Translations under genes and position numbers: made by a program
DNA from: Bradyrhizobium barranii subsp. barranii
Lineage (GTDB): Bacteria > Pseudomonadota > Alphaproteobacteria > Rhizobiales > Xanthobacteraceae
Direction of reading: 5' to 3'
DNA length: 64,000 bases
NCBI RefSeq assembly: GCF_017565645.3
Contig: NZ_CP086136.1
Coordinates: 9,469,501-9,533,500 of the forward strand
Part shown: in pieces, positions 38,928-46,809 of the stretch
Position numbering within the stretch: position 1 is the stretch's first letter
Layout of the letters: every line of letters begins with the position of its first letter
The notes under the pieces: generated by a model
Database searches by the model: none
What the model was told of the DNA's origin: nothing
What the model saw: only the letters and a program-made list of their open reading frames with translations

Positions 38928-39040
38928 TTGAAAGTTGATAACAGGGAGGCGTCAAACAGAGTGGACAGGAGCCACTCGGTGTCCAAACGAGGACAGCTCC
39001 AGTCATAAACCCGAAAGCTTAATTGGAAGTAAACGAGCTA
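38899..39040 (-). ncRNA. Candidate small RNA or 3' UTR ending in a strong terminator
   Basis: On the minus strand the hairpin AGCCGCCGG-TCT-CCGGCGGCT (38927-38907) is followed by CTTTTTTT (38906-38899), a textbook intrinsic terminator. The nearest upstream same-strand gene, DUF1192, ends 440 bases away beyond two repeats, and rcdA starts 160 bases downstream. The transcript ending here is therefore either a long 3' UTR or an independent small RNA. The segment 38935-39035 contains pyrimidine runs including CGCCTCCC, which could pair with ribosome-binding sites. The 5' end is a guess; no clear promoter is seen. Confidence 0.4.
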
Positions 39041-39107
39041 ATTTTTTGAGAGTTCGTTAGCCATGTCGGTCACTGGCCGAGGGGGCGGCGGAACAAACTC
39101 GGCACTC

Positions 39108-39267
39108 GTCATTCCGGGGCGCCACGAAGTCGCGAGCTTTGATGCGCAATTGCGCATCTGAGAATCCATAGCCACAGGCGGATGCGGTGGCCCGGCTCAG
39201 CCTGCCCCCTTCAACTGCCCGTGATTATGGATTCCGGGCTCGGCGCTGCACGCCGCCCCGGAATGAC
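39108..39267. repeat. Palindromic repeat (type C)
   Basis: GTCATTCCGGGG / CCCCGGAATGAC arms with AGAATCCATAGCCACAG / TTATGGATTCCGGG inside and the nested palindrome GATGCGCAATTGCGCATC at 39141-39158. Same family as 19846; about 40 bases of extra sequence lie at the centre. Confidence 0.8.
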
Positions 39268-39289
39268 GACGCGAGATAGTTTTGCGCGA

Positions 39290-39352
39290 AGCATGGGTCC
39301 CGTCTCTGCGGAGCAGCGCTACGCGCTGCACCGCGTCCGGGACACGAGAGGT
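39290..39352. repeat. Half copy of a type A repeat
   Basis: Contains the right half only: ATGGGTCCCG ... CGCGTCCGGGACACGAGAG, matching the right side of the element at 33921. It abuts the type C repeat at 39108, making a composite about 245 bases long. Confidence 0.65.
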
Positions 39353-39364
39353 GAGCGCTGGGCC

Positions 39365-39556
39365 CTACTTCTTGAAAAAACTATCCGCCGCATTGCGCGA
39401 GGCACGCTTCTTGGTGGCGGCTTCCTCGAGCCTTGCGATCTCGGTGTTGAGCAGCGCCACGCGCTCGGTCAGTTCTTCCACTGACAGGAGTGAGAGATCC
39501 TGTCCGATTTCATGGCTGACCTTCTTGCGCGGCTTGTCGTCGTCCTCGATGGCCAT
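39365..39556 (-). CDS. DUF1192 small coiled-coil protein
   Basis: 63-residue acidic/basic helical protein. MAIEDDDKPRKK followed by the helix LSLLSVEELTERVALLNTEIARLEEAATKK is the DUF1192 signature. Members are widespread in alphaproteobacteria and often encoded close to DUF1465/RcdA, as here. The helix has heptad character, so a dimer or a partner-binding role is likely; no function is established. The ATG at 39556 has GGGAGGAC upstream. The frame is open for 59 further codons upstream without coding character. Confidence 0.8.
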   Translation of the reverse strand: MAIEDDDKPRKKVSHEIGQDLSLLSVEELTERVALLNTEIARLEEAATKKRASRNAADSFFKK

Positions 39557-39646
39557 GTGTCCTCCCGGGCAGTCCTGTCCTGAACGACGCCGATCTGGCG
39601 CTTTCCGAGCCGAAATGGTATCGCTTCTGCACAAGGAGAATTTGCA

Positions 39647-39721
39647 GTGACTTTCGCGAGCGCGCAACACCTGACGCGAATGCCCCGGCCCGACCGCAAG
39701 GAGGTTGACCGGACGGGATAA
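39647..39721 (+). promoter_or_regulatory. Candidate 24-codon leader peptide upstream of the MetRS gene
   Basis: A GTG at 39647 with AAGGAG eight bases upstream opens a 24-codon frame ending TAA at 39719-39721. It is followed directly by the hairpin CGCGCGT/ACGCGCG (39723-39738) and then by a terminator 36 bases before the synthetase gene. The order ribosome-binding site, short frame, hairpin, terminator is that of an attenuator. The peptide has one internal Met codon only, so classical methionine attenuation is not obvious. Confidence 0.35.
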
Positions 39722-39757
39722 GCGCGCGTCCACGCGCGTGAGGCATGAGCCGACCCC

Positions 39758-39796
39758 AAGCCCTTCCGATCATGCGGGAGGGCTTTTGATTTTTAG
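39758..39796 (+). terminator. Terminator in the leader of the MetRS gene
   Basis: AAGCCCTTCC (39758-39767) pairs with GGGAGGGCTT (39776-39785), then TTGATTTTT. It lies only 36 bases before the synthetase start, with no known rightward gene upstream that would need it. Confidence 0.7.
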
Positions 39797-39831
39797 TCGG
39801 TCGGCATCACCAAACGCGAAAGACCGCAGTC

Positions 39832-41511
39832 ATGACCAAGATTCTCATCACCAGCGCCCTTCCCTACGTGAACGGCGTCAAGCATCTCGGCAATCTCATA
39901 GGCTCGCTCCTCCCTGCCGATGTCCATGCCCGCTTCAGGCGGCAGATCGGCGACGACGTGCTCTTCATCTGCGCCACCGACGAGCACGGCACGCCGGCCG
40001 AGCTCGGCGCCGTTCGCGCCGGACAGGATGTCCGCACTTTCTGCGACGCGCAGCACGCAATCCAGGCCGACATCTACCGCCGGTTCGGCCTTTCCTTCGA
40101 CCATTTCGGGCGAACCAGCTCGCCACAGAACAGCGCTCTGACGCAGCACTTCTATCGCAGGCTCGACGATGCCGGATTGATCGAGGAACGTAAGTTGCCG
40201 CAGGTCTGGTCGCCCACGGACGGCCGCTTCCTGCCGGACCGCTACGTGCTCGGCACCTGCCCGCATTGTGGCGACCCGTCCGCGCGCGGTGATCAATGTG
40301 ACCAGTGTGGCGCGCTGCTCGATCCGCCCGAACTGATCGACCCGCGATCTGCGCTGTCGGGCGACCGGGCGCTGGAGGTCCGCGAAAGCCGCCATCTGTT
40401 CCTGCGCCAGTCGCAGCTTGTGTCCGCGTTGAGTGCCTGGATCGACAGCCGCTCAGGCTGGCCCTCCTTCGTGGTATCGACCGCGAAAGGCTGGCTGACA
40501 GCCGATCTGCGCGATCGCTGTATCACGCGCGATCTGGCCTGGGGCATCCCGGTTCCGCGACAGGGATTCGCCGACAAGGTCTTCTATGTCTGGTTCGACG
40601 CGCCGATCGGCTACATCGCCGCCACCCAGGAATGGGCCGCCGCCGCACCTAGCCGCGACTGGCGAAAATGGTGGTGGCAGGCCGATGACGTCCGCTACGT
40701 CCAGTTCCTCGGCAAGGACAACATCCCATTCCACACCGTGAGCTTCCCGGCGACGCTGATCGGCTCGAACGAGCCCTGGAAGAGCGTGGACGTGATCAAG
40801 GGATTCCACTGGCTCAATTACGAGGGCGGCAAGTTCTCGACCAGCCGCAATCGGGGCATCTTTACCGACCAGGCTCTGGAGGAATTGCCCGCCGATCTCT
40901 GGCGCTGGTGGCTGATCGCCAACGCGCCCGAAAGCGCCGACACCGATTTCAACGTTGCCAGGTTCGTCGCCGACGTGAACAAGGATCTCGCCGACATCTT
41001 CGGCAACCTCGTCAATCGCATTGTCAGCTTCGCCCATCGGGCCTTCGACGGCCGGATTCCGGAAGGCGGCGCTCCTGACGAGGCCGAGCACCTGCTCGCA
41101 CGGGAACTGGAGCAGCGTATCGCGACGCTGCGACACCATCACGAGGCGCTCGAGTTTCGTTCCGCGGCCGCCGCAACGCGTGCGATCTGGGATGTGGCGA
41201 ACGCTTACCTGCAGCATGCCGCGCCGTGGACGGCCATCAAGTCCGATCGGCTTCGCGCGGCGATCGTGACGCGAACAGCCCTCAATCTGGTCCGCACCTG
41301 CGCCGTGCTGGCATGGAGTATCGTACCCAGCCTGTCGGAAACTGTGCTGCACGCCTTCGCTGGCGAAGATGCCGCGCCACGCTGGCCCCGTGGCCCAATC
41401 GCGGACCTCCTCGACGGCGGCGCCGGCACAGCGATCGCGCCGATCGGTCCACTGGTCGAAAAAATCTCTCCCGAGAGAGCAGGCGATCTGGCGGCGCGGT
41501 TCGGGCCTTAA
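39832..41511 (+). CDS. Methionyl-tRNA synthetase, divergent second type
   Basis: 559-residue class I synthetase that charges tRNA-Met. The HIGH-type motif is HLGNLIGS in LPYVNGVKHLGN, the zinc knuckle is CPHCGD ... CDQCG (~residue 143-160), followed by ELIDPRSALSG, FLGKDNIPFHT and the KMSKS-type motif KFSTSRNRG (~340). The C-terminal anticodon domain is helical, and there is no Trbp111-like extension. The knuckle and KFSTSR loop resemble the E. coli/archaeal branch, not the usual alphaproteobacterial MetRS, so it may have been acquired. Such second MetRS enzymes can confer resistance to MetRS inhibitors or act on a related substrate. A terminator-bearing leader precedes it. Whether the cell also has a standard metG cannot be seen here. 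Confidence 0.85.
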   Translation: MTKILITSALPYVNGVKHLGNLIGSLLPADVHARFRRQIGDDVLFICATDEHGTPAELGAVRAGQDVRTFCDAQHAIQADIYRRFGLSFDHFGRTSSPQNSALTQHFYRRLDDAGLIEERKLPQVWSPTDGRFLPDRYVLGTCPHCGDPSARGDQCDQCGALLDPPELIDPRSALSGDRALEVRESRHLFLRQSQLVSALSAWIDSRSGWPSFVVSTAKGWLTADLRDRCITRDLAWGIPVPRQGFADKVFYVWFDAPIGYIAATQEWAAAAPSRDWRKWWWQADDVRYVQFLGKDNIPFHTVSFPATLIGSNEPWKSVDVIKGFHWLNYEGGKFSTSRNRGIFTDQALEELPADLWRWWLIANAPESADTDFNVARFVADVNKDLADIFGNLVNRIVSFAHRAFDGRIPEGGAPDEAEHLLARELEQRIATLRHHHEALEFRSAAAATRAIWDVANAYLQHAAPWTAIKSDRLRAAIVTRTALNLVRTCAVLAWSIVPSLSETVLHAFAGEDAAPRWPRGPIADLLDGGAGTAIAPIGPLVEKISPERAGDLAARFGP

Positions 41512-41578
41512 TGTCGTTTCACTTCGGCGGAAAAAGGCGATATGCCATCCGCCGAATTCATTCATCCAAGGACACATC

Positions 41579-42577
41579 ATGGACAAGCTGCCCGCGCAAA
41601 TGACCGTGGTCGCCATCTCCAAGCCCGGTGGACCGGAAGTGCTGGTGCCGGAACAACGTGCCGTTCCGCAGCCCGGTCCCGACGAGATCCTGGTCAAGGT
41701 GCAGGCCGCGGGCGTCAACCGGCCCGACGTGGCGCAGCGCTCCGGCGCCTATCCGCCGCCGCCCGGCGCCAGCGACCTGCCGGGGCTCGAGATCGCCGGC
41801 GAAGTGGTGGCGGTCGGCAGCAACGCCAAACGGCACAAGATCGGCGACAAGGTGATGTCGCTGGTCGCCGGCGGCGGCTATGCGCAGTACTGCATCGCGC
41901 AGGACGCCCAGGCGATGAGCGTGCCGCCGGCACTGTCGATCAAGGAAGCCGGCGCGCTGCCGGAAACCCTGATGACGGTCTGGCACAACGTGTTCGAGCG
42001 CGGCGGCCTGAAGGCCGGCGAGACGCTGCTGATCCATGGCGGCTCCTCCGGCATCGGCACCATGGCGATCCAGCTTGCGAAAGCTTTCGGCGCGAAAGTG
42101 TTCGTCACCGTGGGATCGCAGGACAAGATCGATGCCTGCCTCAAGCTCGGGGCCGACCGCGCCATCAACTACAAGACCGAGGACTTCGTCCCCGTGGTCA
42201 AGGAAGAGACCGACAAAGCGGGCGTCAATCTGATCCTCGACATGGTCGCCGGCGAGTATGTCGACCGCAACTATGATGCCGCAGCGGTCGACGGCCGCAT
42301 CGTGCAGATCGCAACCCTCAACGGCCCCAAGGTCAGCGTCAACATCGCCAAGGTGATGGTGAAGCGCCTGACCCATACCGGCTCGACCCTGCGCCCCCGT
42401 AGTAATGCGGACAAGGCGGCCATGGTGGCCGCAATCGAGGCGAAAGTGATGCCGCTGTTGCGCGAAGGCCGCGTCAAGCCGCTGATGGACAGCAGTTTCC
42501 CGCTGGAAAAGGCATCCGATGCGCACCGGCGCATGGAGACATCGGCACATATTGGCAAAATTGTGTTGGAGGTCTAG
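41579..42577 (+). CDS. NAD(P)H quinone oxidoreductase (MDR superfamily)
   Basis: 332-residue zinc-less medium-chain reductase of the quinone oxidoreductase / PIG3 type. N-terminal GroES-like half has VQAAGVNRPDVAQRSGAYP and LPGLEIAGEVVAVG. The Rossmann half carries HGGSSGIGTMAIQLAKAFGAKV (NADPH loop) and the DMVAGEYVDRN segment. No catalytic or structural zinc cysteines are present. It would reduce quinones or alpha,beta-unsaturated carbonyls. The ATG at 41579 has AAGGA at good distance; the frame is open upstream over the MetRS end. It follows the synthetase by 67 bases and could be co-transcribed. Physiological substrate unknown. Confidence 0.9.
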   Translation: MDKLPAQMTVVAISKPGGPEVLVPEQRAVPQPGPDEILVKVQAAGVNRPDVAQRSGAYPPPPGASDLPGLEIAGEVVAVGSNAKRHKIGDKVMSLVAGGGYAQYCIAQDAQAMSVPPALSIKEAGALPETLMTVWHNVFERGGLKAGETLLIHGGSSGIGTMAIQLAKAFGAKVFVTVGSQDKIDACLKLGADRAINYKTEDFVPVVKEETDKAGVNLILDMVAGEYVDRNYDAAAVDGRIVQIATLNGPKVSVNIAKVMVKRLTHTGSTLRPRSNADKAAMVAAIEAKVMPLLREGRVKPLMDSSFPLEKASDAHRRMETSAHIGKIVLEV

Positions 42578-42731
42578 GCCAACGGCCCATCAGGCAAGGC
42601 GGAAACCCTTTGATTTTCCTCGCTTTCGTGGCATCTATCGCGACGCGCCGAACCATCTTGTTCCGTTCGGAAAACGCCTTGCACTGACCATCTTGCACTG
42701 AAGAGTTTGCGTCGAACGCGGAGAACCGACC

Positions 42732-45608
42732 TTGCGTCTGATCAGGTGCCTCGCGCCCATAGCGCTGGGCCTCATGATTCTCGTCGCCGCGTCCCAGGCG
42801 CGCGCGCTGGATGCCGTTAGCGTCCGCGGCGACGCGCCCGCGATCGACCTCACCGGCGTGCTCGAGCATCAGCGCAGTGACGCCGATCGAATCCAGGTCT
42901 CGACCGCGCCCGGCACCGACGGCATCGTCCGCCGCATCGAGGTGCGCGCCCGCGAGGGCGGCCAGAACTGGGTGGTGTTCGCGCTCGCCAACAACACCGA
43001 CGACCAGCTCGACCGCCTGATCGTCGCCCCACATTACCGCATCGTCTCGTCGGGCCTGCTCTGGCCCGACCTCGGGCTGTCGCGCATCGCGACCATCACG
43101 CCCTCGATCGGCGACCGCCCCGAGCGTCAGGAGAGCGCGACCGCCGACGTGTTCCGCATCACGCTCGATCCCGGCGCCGTCGTCACCTTTGTCGCGGAAC
43201 TGCGCACCGACAAGCTGCCGCAGCTCTATCTGTGGGAGCCCGAGTCCTACAAGGACAAGGTCAATTCCTTCACGCTCTACCAGGGCATCGTGATCGGCAT
43301 CTCCGGGCTTTTGGCGCTCGTGCTCACCATTCTGTTCGTGGTGAAGGGCAGCATCATGTTCCCGGCCGCCGCGGCGCTGGCCTGGGCGGTGCTGGTCTAT
43401 ATCGGCGTCGATTTCGGCTTCTGGGGCAAGGTGCTCGATATGTCGAACAACGCCGAGCGCATCTGGCGCGCGGCGGGTGAAGCGATATTGGCGGCGACGC
43501 TGCTGGTGTTCCTGTTCGCCTATCTCAACCTCAGTCGATGGCACGTGCGCTATTCGCACATTACGGTGCTCTGGCTCGCCTTCCTGGGTTCGCTGGTGGC
43601 GCTCGCCTTGTTCGACCCGGCGGTGGCTTCCGGCATCGCCCGCATGTCGCTGGTGCTGATCGCCTTCGCGGGCTTCGCGCTGATCGTCTACCTCTCCACC
43701 CACGGCTTCGACCGCGCGGTGCTGCTGATCCCGACCTGGTTCCTGCTGGTGGTCTGGGTGGTCGCGGCCGGCATGACGGTCGCAGGCTCCGTCACCAACG
43801 ACATCGTCGGCCCGGCTCTGCTCGGCGGCCTCGTGCTGATCGTGATGCTGATCGGCTTTACGGTGATGCAGCACGCGTTTGCCGGCGGCAGCGCCACCAC
43901 CGGCGTCGTCTCCGACATCGAGCGGCGCGCGCTGGCACTGGCCGGTTCCGGCGATCTGATCTGGGACTGGGACGTCTCCGCCGACAAGGTGTTCACCAGC
44001 CCCGAGACCGAAGCCCTGCTCGGCCTCAAGCGCGGCACGCTGGAAGGCCCGGCGGCCTCATGGCTTGAGGTGCTGCATCCGCTCGACCAGGACCGGTTCC
44101 GCGCCGCGCTCGACAGCGTGCTCGACCAGCGCCGCGGCCGCCTGGTGCAGGATTTCCGGCTGCGCACGCCGGACGGTCATTTCATGTGGTTCGCGCTGAA
44201 GGCGCGCCCGGTGGTCGGCTCGGACGGCGAGGTCTCGCGCGTGGTCGGCACGCTGACCGACGTCACCGAGCTGCGCAACGCCGAGGAGCGCCTGCTGCAC
44301 GATTCCGTGCATGACAACCTCACCGGCCTGCCCAACCGGAAACTGTTCATGGACCGGCTCGGTGCGGTCGCGCATTTCGCCAAGACCATGCCGACGCTGC
44401 GGCCGACGCTGATGGTGATCGACCTCGACCGCTTCAAGCAGGTCAACGATTCCGTCGGCATCGCGGTCGGCGACTCGATCCTGCTGACGCTGGCCCGCCG
44501 CCTCACCCGCATCCTGAAGCCGCAGGACACGCTGGCGCGGCTTGCCGGCGACCAGTTCGGCCTGATCCTGCTCTCGGAGCAAGACCCGGCCCGCATCACC
44601 GCCTTCGCCGAGACCATCCGCAAGACCATCCGCGCCCCGATCGCCTTCAACGACCGCGAGATTTTTCTCACCGCCTCGATCGGGCTCGCGCTCTCCGATC
44701 CGCAGACCCAATTGACGGACGAGATCATCAAGGACGCCGAGCTTGCGATGTATCATTCCAAGCGGATCGGCGGCGACCGCATCGACGTCTACAAGCCGGC
44801 GATGCGCGCGCGAAAGACCGACCGCCTGACGCTGGAGAGCGAGCTGCGCCGCGCCATCGAGCGGCAGGAGCTCACGATCCTGTACCAGCCGATCGTACGG
44901 CTGGAGGATCGTTCGATCGCCGGCTTCGAGGCGCTGGTGCGCTGGGATCATCCGAAGCTCGGACGCATGGCGCCGTCGGAATTCATCAGCATCGCGGAAG
45001 AGACCGGCCTGATCGTCGACCTCGGCATGTTCGTGCTCGACCAGACCGCAAAGCAGCTTTCGGTGTGGCAGCGCGCGATGCGCTCGCGCGAGCCGATCTT
45101 CGCCTCCGTCAACGTCTCCTCGCGGCAATTGCTGCGCCACGATCTGATCCACGACATCCGCACCGTGCTGTCGCGCTCCTCGGTGGCGCGAGGCACGCTG
45201 AAGCTGGAATTGACGGAATCGCTGGTGATGGAGAACCCGGAGCACGCAGCCCAGATGCTGACGCGCATCCGCGAGCTCGGCACCGGGCTGTCGCTCGACG
45301 ATTTCGGCACCGGCCATTCCTCGCTGGCCTATCTCCAGCGCTTCCCGTTCGACACCATCAAGATCGACCAGTCCTTCGTGCGCACCACCAACCGCGGCAC
45401 CCGTCCGGTGATCCTGAAGTCGATCATCGCGCTCGCGCATGACCTCGGCATGGACGTGGTCGCGGAAGGCGCCGAGACAGACTCCGACGCGGTCGAACTC
45501 TACCAGATGGGCTGCGAATACGCGCAGGGCTTCGCCTTCGGCGAGCCCATGGACGCGGACGCGGCGATGCGTCTGCTCACGGAAGTGCGGCTGGAAGCGG
45601 CGAGCTAG
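42732..45608 (+). CDS. Membrane c-di-GMP phosphodiesterase (PAS-degenerate GGDEF-EAL)
   Basis: 958-residue sensor. An N-terminal signal segment (~1-25) and a ~160-residue periplasmic domain are followed by about seven membrane helices (~185-390), like 7TMR-DISM receptors. A PAS domain (~400-520) has the DLIWDWDVSADKVF start. The GGDEF domain (~530-690) has AGDQF in place of GGDEF, so it is probably not a cyclase but may bind GTP. The EAL domain (~700-950) has EALVRW, ELTESLVM, DDFGTGHSSLAYL, IKIDQSFV, AEGAET and QGFAFGEP; these supply all catalytic residues, so it should hydrolyse c-di-GMP. The start is TTG with GGAG upstream. It lies near a diguanylate cyclase gene at 46810. Confidence 0.9.
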   Translation: MRLIRCLAPIALGLMILVAASQARALDAVSVRGDAPAIDLTGVLEHQRSDADRIQVSTAPGTDGIVRRIEVRAREGGQNWVVFALANNTDDQLDRLIVAPHYRIVSSGLLWPDLGLSRIATITPSIGDRPERQESATADVFRITLDPGAVVTFVAELRTDKLPQLYLWEPESYKDKVNSFTLYQGIVIGISGLLALVLTILFVVKGSIMFPAAAALAWAVLVYIGVDFGFWGKVLDMSNNAERIWRAAGEAILAATLLVFLFAYLNLSRWHVRYSHITVLWLAFLGSLVALALFDPAVASGIARMSLVLIAFAGFALIVYLSTHGFDRAVLLIPTWFLLVVWVVAAGMTVAGSVTNDIVGPALLGGLVLIVMLIGFTVMQHAFAGGSATTGVVSDIERRALALAGSGDLIWDWDVSADKVFTSPETEALLGLKRGTLEGPAASWLEVLHPLDQDRFRAALDSVLDQRRGRLVQDFRLRTPDGHFMWFALKARPVVGSDGEVSRVVGTLTDVTELRNAEERLLHDSVHDNLTGLPNRKLFMDRLGAVAHFAKTMPTLRPTLMVIDLDRFKQVNDSVGIAVGDSILLTLARRLTRILKPQDTLARLAGDQFGLILLSEQDPARITAFAETIRKTIRAPIAFNDREIFLTASIGLALSDPQTQLTDEIIKDAELAMYHSKRIGGDRIDVYKPAMRARKTDRLTLESELRRAIERQELTILYQPIVRLEDRSIAGFEALVRWDHPKLGRMAPSEFISIAEETGLIVDLGMFVLDQTAKQLSVWQRAMRSREPIFASVNVSSRQLLRHDLIHDIRTVLSRSSVARGTLKLELTESLVMENPEHAAQMLTRIRELGTGLSLDDFGTGHSSLAYLQRFPFDTIKIDQSFVRTTNRGTRPVILKSIIALAHDLGMDVVAEGAETDSDAVELYQMGCEYAQGFAFGEPMDADAAMRLLTEVRLEAAS

Positions 45609-45836
45609 CGCTTATCTTCTTCCGCTCTCCTCCCGGAAAGGGTCGCTCGCAAAGCGAGCGGGGTGCCGCACTGGCGCGCTTATGCCGGGCTTGATCCAGA
45701 TCAATGGGCCCTGCTCGACCACCATGAAAGATGGCACGCAGCATTCGATCCAGAACGGCTTCCTCATCGAGGTCACTGGGCTCGCAGCTGTCGTTCTCAG
45801 AATGAGCAGACCACGCGTCTTTCTCAGGAGTCACGG

Positions 45837-46088
45837 ATGACTCGGCACCTTTTCTACGCGATGACCCTCATCGGCACCGGAGTGTTCCTCGCCTCATCGG
45901 CCGAAGCAGTGACAGCCGCACGATGCGAGGATCGAGGCGCAAATTGCCTCGGCACATGTGCCGACTACACCGGCGGGGCCGGTGACGTTCGAGGGCGCCA
46001 GAACACATGCGTGCGCGTCTGCGACCGGCAGACGACCAGATGCCTGATACGAGCCCATGACGAACGCTGGCCCCATAATCGCCAATGA
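45837..46088 (+). CDS. Small secreted protein with symmetric twin CX3C cysteines
   Basis: 83-residue protein. Residues 1-24 form a signal peptide (LFYAMTLIGTGVFLASSAEA). The mature part has six cysteines (30, 37, 41, 58, 62, 69) spaced x6-x3-x16-x3-x6, a mirror-symmetric pattern with two CX3C motifs, which suggests two antiparallel helices joined by disulfides in the periplasm or outside. The ATG at 45837 has AGGAG seven bases upstream. I do not know the family. Its 3' part overlaps, antisense, the end of the membrane protein gene at 45894-46403. Frames upstream in the same reading phase (from 45663) look non-coding. Confidence 0.65.
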   Translation: MTRHLFYAMTLIGTGVFLASSAEAVTAARCEDRGANCLGTCADYTGGAGDVRGRQNTCVRVCDRQTTRCLIRAHDERWPHNRQ

Positions 46089-46403
46089 AGGCCGTGGTTC
46101 TACACTTGGGCTAACGCCCCCCGTCTCGCGCTTGCGGCGCACCGCGTCCAGCTGACCTACCCTGGCTTGCGTCGTAGCCCCGCGACCAAACACCCCCCCC
46201 ACCAGCGAGATCGCGGCAAGACCGCCGCAGACCATTCCCGCCTGTTCGAGATAAACATCCTGCGTTACCGGGTCGTAACAGCGGCCGAGCTCGTTGAAGC
46301 AGTCGCGCCAGCGCCAGTAGCGAGCCTCGAAGGCGAGCGCGAACAGCACGCCTGTTGCAATCAGGGCTGCGCCAAAAATCCCCCTTAGCCAGCGCAAAAT
46401 CAT
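45894..46403 (-). CDS. Small two-helix membrane protein with a questionable long C-terminus
   Basis: The frame encodes 169 residues, but only the first ~80 look like a real protein: a helix LRGIFGAALIATGVLFALAF, a short loop with WRWRDCFNELGRCYD and a second helix GMVCGGLAAISLVGGVFG. The remaining ~90 residues are antisense to the cysteine-rich secreted gene and lack the character of a conserved domain. This suggests the natural stop was lost, perhaps by the repeat-like sequence near 46100-46180. A short membrane protein of ~75 residues was probably ancestral. No function can be assigned. Confidence 0.45.
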   Translation of the reverse strand: MILRWLRGIFGAALIATGVLFALAFEARYWRWRDCFNELGRCYDPVTQDVYLEQAGMVCGGLAAISLVGGVFGRGATTQARVGQLDAVRRKRETGGVSPSVEPRPSLAIMGPAFVMGSYQASGRLPVADAHACVLAPSNVTGPAGVVGTCAEAICASILASCGCHCFGR

Positions 46404-46414
46404 GTAGCGTCAGC

Positions 46415-46672
46415 TCACCTGCGCTGCTTCTTCTTGGTGAAGCGCACGCTCTGGCCGTCCGGCATCCGCGTCGCGACGAACCCCGCGGCGAGGCAGGCTT
46501 CGCGCTGGGGCATCTGGATGTCGGGGCTGCGGAGGCTGTCCCACCATGAGGCGCGATTCGCCGCCCGCGGCAGGGCCGAGCCGATGATCTCCTCGATCTG
46601 CTCGAAACTCAGCACGAATTCCGTTTGCTTCTGCCGCATCAGGTAATCCCGCAGCGCGTCGTAATCGTTCAC
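46415..46672 (-). CDS. Small DUF7662-like protein
   Basis: 85-residue protein. YDALRDYLMRQKQTEFVLSFEQIEEIIG followed by WWDSLRSPDIQMPQREACLAAGFVATRM resembles the small DUF7662 family, cytoplasmic proteins with a conserved LR-DYL helix, a beta-strand, and a WW-type motif. The GTG at 46672 has GAGGA seven bases upstream; an ATG 54 bases further upstream is in frame but lacks support. It lies 10 bases after the membrane protein frame ends on the opposite side of the strand order, so they could share a transcript leading into 46403. Function unknown. Confidence 0.6.
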   Translation of the reverse strand: MNDYDALRDYLMRQKQTEFVLSFEQIEEIIGSALPRAANRASWWDSLRSPDIQMPQREACLAAGFVATRMPDGQSVRFTKKKQRR

Positions 46673-46809
46673 AATCGTCCTCTCGTCCCAGCTCCGCTGC
46701 CCAAAAGCGATGCCCGCGGAAACCAATTCTTAACTCATTGTGGCAGCGCCGTCCCGGCTTAAACACTACGCAAGATTTCGGGCGCATCCACTAGTGTCGG
46801 GAGCAATCG

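Noticed and set aside
38788..39006. Overlapping small frames on both strands near 38.8-39.0 kb
   Set aside because: They cover a terminator hairpin and show no coding bias; no ribosome-binding site.
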